Assembly: GCA_947473125.1 (NCBI GenBank)
Contig: CANJDH010000044.1
Span: 1 to 35,868 of the forward strand
Reading direction: 5' to 3'
DNA from: Burkholderiales bacterium
GTDB lineage: Bacteria; Pseudomonadota; Gammaproteobacteria; Burkholderiales; JAEUOS01
Length of the DNA stretch: 35,868 bases
Position numbers and translations under genes: made by a program
Notes under the pieces: generated by a model
What the model was told of the DNA's origin: nothing
Database searches by the model: none
Seen by the model: only the letters and a program-made list of their open reading frames with translations
In this document: positions 15,981 through 22,833 of the stretch, one piece after another
Numbering within the stretch: position 1 is the first letter of the stretch
How the letters are laid out: each line of letters opens with the position of its first letter

Positions 15981-16750
15981 CGGTTGGCGGAGTGCGTTCT
16001 CGGCGACTCCGGTGGCGGCACCCCGCTACCCACCGTGGGTTCGAGCAGCGAGCCGGGGTTGCGTTGTGTCAGCGCGCTGGCAGCGGCCTCGCCGGCATCG
16101 GCGGCAACAAACGCATGGGCCGCAGCCAGCATCGGCGGGCGGCTTTCGAGGTTGTGCGCATCGGTGGCCAGCGCAAAAATGTCGCCGCGGTCGAGCAGCT
16201 CGCGTGCACGGCGCTGCGCCACCTCGCCGAAGCTGCCCACCAGCGAGCCGGCGGTGACCTGCAGCAGGCAGCCTTGCTCGATGAACGGGTCCAGCTTGGC
16301 GAGGTTGCGCATCACGTCCTTGTTGCGCTCGGGGTGGGCGATCAGCGGCAGCACGCCCTGCTTGCGCAACCAGGCGGTGAAGCGGTCGGCCCCCACCGGC
16401 ACCTGCCCGTGCGGCAGTTCGAGAAGCATCACGCGTTGTTGTTTGAGCACGCCCAGAAACGGCAGTTCACCTGCGGCCAGCAGTTCGATCAGCTCCGAGC
16501 CGATGCGCACCTCGCCGCCCGCCGAAATGCGCAAGGGGATGCCATGCTGCGCCAGGGCGTCGCGAAATTGTGCAACTGCCTGTGCGATCCCGGCGGCGCG
16601 GTTTTCGAATACGCCGACATGGACATGCGGCGTCATCACGGCATGGGTAATGCCGTCGGCCACGGCGGCGCGCGCCAGCGCCAGCGACTCTTCGAGGTTC
16701 TGGGCGCCGTCGTCAATGCCCGGCAGATAGTGGCAGTGCAAATCGATCAT
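15977..16750 (-). CDS. CpsB/YwqE-type PHP-domain tyrosine phosphatase
   Basis: This 257-residue protein is a metal-dependent protein-tyrosine phosphatase of the PHP superfamily, which removes phosphate from BY-kinases such as the one encoded just upstream. The metal-binding motifs are intact: DLHCHYLPGIDDG at the N-terminus, MTPHVHVG near residue 40, LIAHPERN near residue 140 and ATDAHN near residue 195. CpsB-type enzymes are usual in Gram-positive capsule loci but also accompany Wzc-type kinases in some betaproteobacterial EPS loci. The last 35 residues are Pro/Ser-rich and beyond the domain. It starts 38 bp after the kinase gene and overlaps the next gene by ATGA. Confidence 0.88.
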   Translation of the reverse strand: MIDLHCHYLPGIDDGAQNLEESLALARAAVADGITHAVMTPHVHVGVFENRAAGIAQAVAQFRDALAQHGIPLRISAGGEVRIGSELIELLAAGELPFLGVLKQQRVMLLELPHGQVPVGADRFTAWLRKQGVLPLIAHPERNKDVMRNLAKLDPFIEQGCLLQVTAGSLVGSFGEVAQRRARELLDRGDIFALATDAHNLESRPPMLAAAHAFVAADAGEAAASALTQRNPGSLLEPTVGSGVPPPESPRTHSANR

Positions 16751-16788
16751 CGCGCGTGCCTCGCAGCGCCGGCCCGGCTCACCGACAA

Positions 16789-18990
16789 CTAGGTCTTGGA
16801 GCCGTAGTAGCGTTTGTAGCCGTAGGTGGCGTAGCCGCTGTATTCACCGTAATAGCGGTCAGCACGCTTGAAGTCCATTTGATTGAGGGCCACGCCCAGA
16901 ATCGGCGCACCGCTGCGGCGCAGCTTGATCAGCCCCTGGCGTGCCAGCGGATAGGGCGTGTCGTCGGCCTTGATCACGTAGATCACCCCGGTGGCGTGCT
17001 GCGCGATGATCAGCGCATCGCTGACCAGTTGCACCGGCGGCGAGTCGATCACGATGATGTCGAACAGCTCCTTGAGCCGGTTGATCGCGAGCTCGAATTT
17101 CGGCGACAACAGTAGCTCCAGCGGATTGGGCGGTATGTGGCCGGCCGGGAGCAGCTTGGCCTCGGTGTCGTCAATCGGCACGATTACTTGCGAAGCCTGC
17201 GCCGCGCCGGAAATGTACTCCGACAGCCCTGCAGTGCCTTTGTCGAAGCCCAGGGTTTTGGCGACACTGGGGCGCCGCATGTCGGCGTCGATCAGCAACA
17301 CCCGCTTGGTTTGCGCATGTGCAAACGCGAGGCTCATGGCGAAGGTGGTTTTGCCTTCACCCGGTACCGATGAGGTCACCACCAGCACCTTGTGTTCTTC
17401 GTCAATCGACGACAGCAGCACGCCGGTGCGCGCGGTGCGTATCGACTCTGAAAACACCGAATTCGGGTCTTTGAGGTAGGCGCGCTTGGCGGCGTCCTTG
17501 CCGCCGGCCACGATCGGGATCGTGCTCAGCACGCCGACGCCGAGCCTGTTTTCCACGTCGTTGGAGGACTTGACGGTGTTGTCGAGGCGATCGAGCAGCA
17601 GTGCCACCGCCATTGAAAACAGCAGGGCCAGCACAAACGCGGTGCGAATCACCTGGGTGGTGTTGGGGCGTATCGGCCCACCCGGCACCTGAGCACGGTC
17701 GATCACCCGGCCGATGGCCGACTGCAGGTCATTGGTGACGCTGGTTTCCTTGAAGCGACCGATGAACATGTCATAGAGCTGGCGGTTCGAGGTTACCTCG
17801 CGCTCGAGGATGCCGAGCTGGTATTCCTTGCGGTTGACGCCTTGCACCTGGCCGCGTGCTTCGCCCAGGGTGCGCTCAACGGCGGCCTCGTTGGCACGCG
17901 TAACTTCAAACTCCTTGGCCAATGCGGAAACGATGGTTTCAATCTGGCGGCGCGTGTTTTCACGCGAAGACTTGAGTTCCGACTCGGCCTGCACCATGCG
18001 CGGGTGCTCTTTGCCGTATCGTTGGGCAACTTCAGTGAGTCGCTTCTCGGCTTCATTTTCTGCTTTTTTGGCATCCTGAAACACCGGGTTGCGCAATACC
18101 GCAGGGATGCTTTCAAAATTGGCCCCGGCGGTGCCGCGCAACGCGCGCACCTGGTTATACGCCACCTCGGCTTCAGAGCGGCGCTGGCGCGCTTCACCCA
18201 GTTTTGCAAACAGGTCTTCGAGCACCTTGGCCGTACCGGACTGGGCCAGGCCTTTGGAGTCGATGATGCGCTCGCGCTCGCGATACTCCTGCAGGGCTTT
18301 TTCGGACTCGGAGAGTTTCTGGCGCAATCCGGCAACGCGGCTGTTGAGCCACTCGGTCGCTTTTTGCGTCATCTGATAGCGCGCTTCGAGGTCGTTCTCG
18401 ATAAACGCATCAGCCACGGCATTGGCGGCACGGGCGGCCAGCTCGCGGTCGGTGGATTCAAAGCTGACGCGCAGCAGGCTGCTGGTCTTGAGCGGTTCGG
18501 CGGATAGCCGACCCAAGAATTGGCCGACGGCGCTAGCTTCGGCGGCCTCTTCGGTGATTTCCGATTTCTCGGGTTCCAGGCCCAGGGGGGCCGTCCATTT
18601 GCTCCAGAACGAGGGTTCGCGCTGGCGCGGGTCAAACTCCGGGTGGGTGGCGAGCTTCAGTTTTGCCACCACCTTGGAGGCAAGTTCGCGTGAGCGAATG
18701 ATCTCGGCCTGTGTCTGAAAGAACTCGCGGTTGGCACTGACGCCGCTGTAGACCTCTTCGACCGACACGACCTTGGACTTGCCGGTCTCGATCAGGATCA
18801 ACGCGCTGGCACGATACACCGGCTTGATCGAATAAACGATCACCGCGGTGAGCAAGGTGATGGCCAGCGTCAGCCCGATCACGCTCCACTTGCGGCGGGT
18901 GATGCCGCGCCAGTACTCGACCAGTTCGAAGCGGTCCTCCTGGGGTTCTTCGGGCAGCAGGATGTCGTTTGCGGTAGCGGAGCGGTTCAT
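16789..18990 (-). CDS. Wzc-like polysaccharide co-polymerase and tyrosine autokinase
   Basis: This 733-residue inner-membrane protein controls EPS chain length and export. The Wzz domain (about residues 20-120) includes the first membrane helix (VIGLTLAITLLTAVIVYSI). A long coiled-coil and GNVR region (about 190-440) precedes the second helix (VIRTAFVLALLFSMAVALLL). The cytoplasmic BY-kinase has Walker A in SSVPGEGKTTFA (about 535-545), Walker A' in VLLIDADMRRP (about 563) and Walker B in IIVIDSPPV (about 645). The tail ends in a cluster of eight tyrosines (RYYGEYSGYATYGYKRYYG), the autophosphorylation sites. It sits between the export protein and its matching phosphatase gene. Confidence 0.93.
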   Translation of the reverse strand: MNRSATANDILLPEEPQEDRFELVEYWRGITRRKWSVIGLTLAITLLTAVIVYSIKPVYRASALILIETGKSKVVSVEEVYSGVSANREFFQTQAEIIRSRELASKVVAKLKLATHPEFDPRQREPSFWSKWTAPLGLEPEKSEITEEAAEASAVGQFLGRLSAEPLKTSSLLRVSFESTDRELAARAANAVADAFIENDLEARYQMTQKATEWLNSRVAGLRQKLSESEKALQEYRERERIIDSKGLAQSGTAKVLEDLFAKLGEARQRRSEAEVAYNQVRALRGTAGANFESIPAVLRNPVFQDAKKAENEAEKRLTEVAQRYGKEHPRMVQAESELKSSRENTRRQIETIVSALAKEFEVTRANEAAVERTLGEARGQVQGVNRKEYQLGILEREVTSNRQLYDMFIGRFKETSVTNDLQSAIGRVIDRAQVPGGPIRPNTTQVIRTAFVLALLFSMAVALLLDRLDNTVKSSNDVENRLGVGVLSTIPIVAGGKDAAKRAYLKDPNSVFSESIRTARTGVLLSSIDEEHKVLVVTSSVPGEGKTTFAMSLAFAHAQTKRVLLIDADMRRPSVAKTLGFDKGTAGLSEYISGAAQASQVIVPIDDTEAKLLPAGHIPPNPLELLLSPKFELAINRLKELFDIIVIDSPPVQLVSDALIIAQHATGVIYVIKADDTPYPLARQGLIKLRRSGAPILGVALNQMDFKRADRYYGEYSGYATYGYKRYYGSKT

Positions 18991-19089
18991 GGAGGGGCTT
19001 TCAGCGGCTTGTGCCTTATCGGGACCTTCATCGGTGCCGGTGTGCGCCGGTATGTTTTTCTTGCGGCGCCGACAGCGGCCGGCGTTGGA

Positions 19090-19647
19090 TCAGAAGAAAC
19101 TTTCTTCGATCGTCAGCACGTCACCCGGAAAGATGAGCGTGCCCAACTCAACCCTTTCGCGCCCCTTTTTCGGGTCGGCGTCGCGAACAACAAACATTTT
19201 ACTCTGCGATGCCCGTTCCTTGAAGCCGCCCGCAATCGCCACCGCCTTGGCCACCGTCAGCCCCGGTTGAAACGGGAAGCCGCCGGGCGACCCGACCTGG
19301 CCGGTGACAAAATATTTTCGATAGTCGTCAATCGACACCGTGACACGCGGGTTGACCAAGTAGCGGCCGCGCAGGCCATCGGCAATCAGTTTTTCGATTT
19401 CACCGACTGTCTTGCCGAGCACCTGGATTTCACCCAGCACCGGGTAAAACAGGGTGCCGGCATCGGTGAGGCGAATCTTTTCGCGGGATAGATCTTCCTC
19501 GCCAAACACCTTGATCGAAATCACGTCACCGGTGGCAAGCTTGTAGTTGGATACCAGGCTGGTGGACGACGATCCCGGGCGCGGCTGCGCTGCAGCACCA
19601 AATGCAATCAGTAGCCCCGCGAGGGCAAGCAACAGCCTGAACACCAT
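19090..19647 (-). CDS. Wza/EpsA-like polysaccharide export protein
   Basis: This 185-residue secreted protein has a signal peptide (about residues 1-20, ending FGAAAQP). The Poly_export domain (YKLATGDVISIKVFGEEDL, then GTLFYPVLGEIQVLGKTV) is followed by one SLBB-type unit (YFVTGQVGSPGGFPFQPG and LTVAKAVAIAGGF). It forms the periplasmic and outer-membrane conduit for EPS with the Wzc-like protein. It is shorter than E. coli Wza and lacks the lipobox cysteine and the C-terminal amphipathic helix, as in the short EpsA type, so another protein, probably the EpsL-like barrel upstream, may form the outer-membrane pore. It lies 16 bp after the barrel gene. Confidence 0.9.
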   Translation of the reverse strand: MVFRLLLALAGLLIAFGAAAQPRPGSSSTSLVSNYKLATGDVISIKVFGEEDLSREKIRLTDAGTLFYPVLGEIQVLGKTVGEIEKLIADGLRGRYLVNPRVTVSIDDYRKYFVTGQVGSPGGFPFQPGLTVAKAVAIAGGFKERASQSKMFVVRDADPKKGRERVELGTLIFPGDVLTIEESFF

Positions 19648-19663
19648 TACGAAGCAGGTGGCG

Positions 19664-20848
19664 TTACAGCGCCACTTTGGCCGTAAACATCATCAGATTC
19701 TTGCGGTAGTTGAAGGTGTTCGTATTTGACTCGCGCTGGGTGTAGGTGTAATCCGCGCCCAAGGTCAGCCAGCGTTGCATCGCATAAGAAACCCCCAAGC
19801 CAAGCGAACTGGTCTTGTCGCTCCGTGCAACCGGAACGGTACCCCTGAATTCGTCAGTGATGTAACCACCGGCTACGGTGGTGGTGATCCGGTCAGTCCA
19901 TTCATGCGTCCATTTCGCGTTGTAGTACGCATTCTCGATGGTATTGCCGCCAGCCAGCGGGTCGTTGAGTGCGCGGCCGGTCGAGAAATTGACGATGGAG
20001 TAAGTGAGCGGCTTCCAGATGATGCCGCCATCCCAGGCGCCCGACATGGTGTCGTTGACACCGGGACGCATCATGTCTTTTTTGGTGGCACCGATCTTGA
20101 AGTAGCCTTCAGTGAGCGCCGTGGCTTCCCATTTCACGCCGGCCATCACCACGTATGTGGTGTTGTCGAGTGTCGAGCCGGTGAATGTGTAGTTGGAACG
20201 CGTGCCCGCTGCCTGAAACAGTAACTCGGTCTTGGGGGCAATGCGCCAGAAGAAGGTTGCACCGGCTTTTTGGGTATCCACATCGAACGCGGATGTGGTG
20301 ATGCGGTTGTTCTCGTAGCGCTTTATCGTGAATGCGCTTTCGAGCTCAACCCGGCCCTGCGCACCCGGAGCACCGTAGGAAAACAAGCCGTTGATGCCGC
20401 TGATTCGATATTTGTTGGGCGACGGCGTGGCCGCGGTGGGCAGGGAGCCGCGCGGATCGCTCTTGACCGAGTGGTCAGCGCCGAGCTTGAGCCGGGCGCG
20501 CGTGCTCAGATCCATATCCGCAATCGCGGAGAAGACATGGTAATCGTAGTTGTCAACGGTGCTGCTCGCGTACCGACCGAAAGTGCCGTCGTAACCGAGG
20601 CTGTATTTGCTCTTGCCCGACTCAAGCTCGGCGCGAAGCCCGGCGCCAAGCACGGTCGTCGTCGAAGACGCACGCTGCATGTTGGTCAGCAGCACGTTGT
20701 CGTTCTGCCCGTAGCTCAGGGAGGCGCTCGGATACAAGGTCAGCGGGTCCATTTTGACCCCCTGGGCTTGGGCGAACACGCACGTACTACCGAATGACGC
20801 GGTAATCAGAACAACCAGGGTGCGGAGCGCATGGGTGGGCAGGTGCAT
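19664..20848 (-). CDS. EpsL-like outer-membrane beta-barrel protein
   Basis: This 394-residue protein begins with a signal peptide (MHLPTHALRTLVVLITASF, cut near VFAQAQ). The rest is made of alternating short strands with aromatic girdle residues, such as TLYPSASLSYGQNDNVLL and TLGADYTYTQRES, and ends in a phenylalanine-containing strand (MMFTAKVAL). This is the pattern of the outer-membrane EpsL group of EPS operons. I chose ATG 20848 because the signal peptide starts there; a TTG at 20890 would add 14 polar residues. It is the first gene of the leftward export operon, so its upstream region holds the operon promoter. Confidence 0.8.
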   Translation of the reverse strand: MHLPTHALRTLVVLITASFGSTCVFAQAQGVKMDPLTLYPSASLSYGQNDNVLLTNMQRASSTTTVLGAGLRAELESGKSKYSLGYDGTFGRYASSTVDNYDYHVFSAIADMDLSTRARLKLGADHSVKSDPRGSLPTAATPSPNKYRISGINGLFSYGAPGAQGRVELESAFTIKRYENNRITTSAFDVDTQKAGATFFWRIAPKTELLFQAAGTRSNYTFTGSTLDNTTYVVMAGVKWEATALTEGYFKIGATKKDMMRPGVNDTMSGAWDGGIIWKPLTYSIVNFSTGRALNDPLAGGNTIENAYYNAKWTHEWTDRITTTVAGGYITDEFRGTVPVARSDKTSSLGLGVSYAMQRWLTLGADYTYTQRESNTNTFNYRKNLMMFTAKVAL

Positions 20849-20966
20849 GATTGGTCCGTGAAAAAAGTGATTGATCTTATTGATGCCCAAACGCGAGTAT
20901 GAAGTGCTGCGCCTGAAGGCTCGTATCGCTATTCTGAATCCAAATTATCGCATTGATAGCCGATAG

Positions 20967-20982
20967 TGTGAAAAATCTCACA
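20967..20982. promoter_or_regulatory. CRP-type binding site (perfect TGTGA-N6-TCACA)
   Basis: TGTGA AAAATC TCACA matches the cAMP-CRP core consensus at all ten fixed bases with the right six-base gap, and the symmetry extends one more pair on each side (G/C). It lies about 120 bp upstream of the EpsL start codon. CRP, Vfr and Clp proteins share this core. A CRP-family gene is not present in the window. Confidence 0.65.
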
Positions 20983-21057
20983 CATCAGTGTTGCGCGCAA
21001 GCGACAAGTGACAAAAACAAGCCTTGCTCGGCAAGTCAAAGCCTGCTCCCCAAATCG

Positions 21058-21081
21058 CGATATGCCGCCCGATATGCCGCC
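21058..21081. repeat. 12-bp perfect tandem repeat
   Basis: CGATATGCCGCC occurs twice head to tail. It could be a regulator-binding direct repeat or simple slippage. Confidence 0.85.
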
Positions 21082-21084
21082 ATT

Positions 21085-21134
21085 CCTCGCGCTGATGTAA
21101 AGACCTTATTATCCACATCGCCTCGCGCTGATGT
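21085..21134. repeat. 14-bp direct repeat, 36-bp spacing
   Basis: CCTCGCGCTGATGT occurs at 21085-21098 and again at 21121-21134. The second copy ends in the right arm of an inverted repeat CACATC...GATGTG (21114-21135). The spacing is close to 3.5 helical turns. It may be a protein-binding repeat in the EPS control region. Confidence 0.75.
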
Positions 21135-21361
21135 GAGACTAAACCAAATATAAAAAATAATAAAGCTTTTATTTTCATAAGCCTATGACCTGAACCTCAC
21201 TCAAAAAATTAGAGGTTCGTGCCGCACCGCTTGCCTGCTCGAATTGGCGAAGCCGACAACCAATCACGCCAACCTGCCATCCCGACCGGACGGCCGGCCT
21301 TTACTCTTTAAACATGCTCGCGACGCGGTCGTGTAAAAGCCGCAAGCGTTTTTGAATAATA

Positions 21362-21377
21362 CGTGACATTTATCACA
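21362..21377. promoter_or_regulatory. Second CRP-type site (9 of 10 core bases)
   Basis: CGTGA CATTTA TCACA differs from the CRP core only in the first base and has the correct six-base gap. It lies on the FecR side of the intergenic region, about 210 bp before that gene's start and about 100 bp before its candidate -35 box. Confidence 0.5.
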
Positions 21378-21411
21378 AAATCGGCCCGTGTCAGTTTTTT
21401 TGTCTAGTTTT

Positions 21412-21439
21412 GACAATGTTGCCGAATTGCAACAATGTC
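21412..21439. repeat. 11-bp inverted repeat upstream of the fecR gene
   Basis: GACAATGTTGC and GCAACAATGTC flank a six-base centre (CGAATT) and are complementary except for one pair. No T-run follows, so an operator is likelier than a terminator. The left arm overlaps a TTGACA at 21410-21415. Confidence 0.55.
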
Positions 21440-21468
21440 CGATTCATTATGGATTTTTCGTCGCATTC

Positions 21469-21498
21469 TTTACGCTTGTGGAGTAGCTGCGCTATCAT
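21469..21498 (+). promoter_or_regulatory. Candidate sigma-70 promoter for the fecR gene
   Basis: TTTACG and TATCAT are separated by 18 bases (21469-21474 and 21493-21498). They match 4/6 and 5/6 consensus bases. The expected start point near 21505 gives a leader of about 70 bases before the ATG at 21574. Confidence 0.4.
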
Positions 21499-21573
21499 CC
21501 GCCATGAGAATAAGTCGTCAGCTCCTTTCCCCTTTTGCAACGGGATGGGGTTAATCCAATCTACGAGGTTGCC

Positions 21574-22533
21574 ATGATCAAGAAAATCCTTCAGGCCATA
21601 TGGTTCAGCATTGCGGTTATCGCCAGTGGCGCCGCGGCTGCTGCCCCTGTGGGTTACGTTCACGATGTCAAGGGCACGGTCACATTGCGTGACGCCGGCA
21701 AGCAGCCGGCCCAGGCAAAGGCGGGCGACACCTTTGAGCAGGGTGCCAATTTCACCACCGGCGCCAATGGTACTGTCACCCTCAAATTTGAAGACGGCGA
21801 GATTGCGATTCTTTCTCCCAATACGCAGTTCATTGCCACCACCTATGTCTACAACAAGAACAAGGTGGCCGACGGTAATATCGTCTTCAACCTGTTGCGC
21901 GGCGGATTGCGCTTTGTCTCCGGCGTGATGACCGAATCCAACCCGAGCAAATTCGCGGTTCGTACCCCCACTGCCACGGCGGGTGTGCGCGGTAGCGCCG
22001 GGACCATCGTCGTGAGTCAGGACGGCCAGAATGTGACGGCTGTGACCAGCAAGGGCGTGTTGACGCTGACGGTAGGCACGCAAACCGTGACCCTGCCCGT
22101 GGGCTTTGTTTCCCAGTCGGTAGCGGGCGCGGTACTCAGTTCCCCGCTGACGTTCGCCGCACTGTCGTCCGGTCAGGTAGCGGGACAGGGGTTGTTGGCC
22201 GGCGTAGGGTTGCTGGTCCAGACTCTTTCTGCGGCCAATGCACCGCCGAACAATCCGGTGTCGGTGCAAGCGACCGCGAATGCAATTTCATTGGCGGTGC
22301 AGGCAGCGGCGAATCCGGCTAATGCGGCACTGCAGGCGCAAGCCAATGCAGCCCTGCAAGAGGCGATCACGCAGAACAACGTCGCAATTCAAGCCGCGAT
22401 TGCGGGTGGCGCCGCAGCCGGTGCGGGTACCGACACGGGCGGTCAGGCTGTTGACGTGTTGGCACCGGCGGCTCCTCCCCCGACGTCCAATACCCCAACT
22501 ACATTCACGAGCACGGGCGTTCCTATTCCATAA
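21574..22533 (+). CDS. Secreted FecR-domain protein
   Basis: This 319-residue protein has a signal peptide (about residues 1-26, cut near GAAAAAP). A FecR domain follows at about residues 28-150: YVHDVKGTVTLRDAGKQPA, AGDTFEQGANFTTGANG, LKFEDGEIAILSPNTQF and FAVRTPTATAGVRGSAGT. The second half is rich in Ala, Val and Asn and ends in a Pro/Thr tail, with no membrane anchor. Periplasmic FecR-domain proteins outside iron uptake often neighbour Ser/Thr kinases or adenylate cyclases in betaproteobacteria and may act as envelope sensors; that role is inference here. ATG 21574 has GAGG eight bases upstream; the frame from 21535 adds 13 non-signal residues. A strong terminator follows. Confidence 0.82.
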   Translation: MIKKILQAIWFSIAVIASGAAAAAPVGYVHDVKGTVTLRDAGKQPAQAKAGDTFEQGANFTTGANGTVTLKFEDGEIAILSPNTQFIATTYVYNKNKVADGNIVFNLLRGGLRFVSGVMTESNPSKFAVRTPTATAGVRGSAGTIVVSQDGQNVTAVTSKGVLTLTVGTQTVTLPVGFVSQSVAGAVLSSPLTFAALSSGQVAGQGLLAGVGLLVQTLSAANAPPNNPVSVQATANAISLAVQAAANPANAALQAQANAALQEAITQNNVAIQAAIAGGAAAGAGTDTGGQAVDVLAPAAPPPTSNTPTTFTSTGVPIP

Positions 22534-22576
22534 GTAATGCTTGAAATACTCCCTGGTTTTCTGGGGGGCAAATGAG

Positions 22577-22601
22577 AACGCGGGGGCAACCCCGCGTTTT
22601 T
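22577..22601 (+). terminator. Rho-independent terminator of the fecR gene
   Basis: A perfect 9-bp stem (AACGCGGGG / CCCCGCGTT) closed by a GCAA tetraloop runs into a T-run, 43 bases after the fecR stop. It separates this transcript from the kinase gene. Confidence 0.9.
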
Positions 22602-22681
22602 GCATTCTGATGGGTTTTGTTCAAGCGGTTCGATTCAATTTCGGCAGGCAGAGCACTGGATTGAAACGGCTTTTGAGAGCC

Positions 22682-22721
22682 CCGGCTGGCGCGATGGACT
22701 TGATATCGACCCACCAGCCGG
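22682..22721. promoter_or_regulatory. Inverted repeat next to the kinase promoter
   Basis: CCGGCTGG (22682-22689) and CCAGCCGG (22714-22721) are perfect 8-bp inverted arms 24 bases apart, ending one base before the candidate -35 box of the kinase gene. This is a possible operator. Confidence 0.45.
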
Positions 22722-22722
22722 A

Positions 22723-22751
22723 TTGACTTGCAAGTGATTGAAAACTAGGAT
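22723..22751 (+). promoter_or_regulatory. Candidate sigma-70 promoter for the Ser/Thr kinase
   Basis: TTGACT (22723-22728) and TAGGAT (22746-22751) are separated by exactly 17 bases and match 5/6 and 4/6 of consensus. The start point would be near 22758, giving a leader of about 75 bases. Confidence 0.55.
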
Positions 22752-22833
22752 ATTGCTAACCTTGCTGACTGTTGCGGCCTGACTTTGCGCACTGCAGGGC
22801 ATCGTTGCGTTGACCTTGGTTCACTAAACTCCC

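Larger units (their letters stand above)
20849..21573. other. Divergent intergenic control region between EPS operon and fecR-kinase genes
   Basis: This 725-bp stretch has no convincing gene. It is more AT-rich than its surroundings and separates the leftward export operon from the rightward FecR gene. It holds two CRP-type sites, a 12-bp tandem repeat, a 14-bp direct repeat, an 11-bp inverted repeat and a candidate sigma-70 promoter for the FecR gene, each listed separately. I could not find a clear leftward -35/-10 pair for the EPS operon. No RNA gene was recognised. Confidence 0.7.

Noticed and set aside
21219-21234. Sigma-54 promoter resembling TGGCAC-N5-TTGC
   Set aside because: The -12 TTGC and the spacing fit, but the nearly invariant GG at -24 is missing (TGCC), so it is probably chance.
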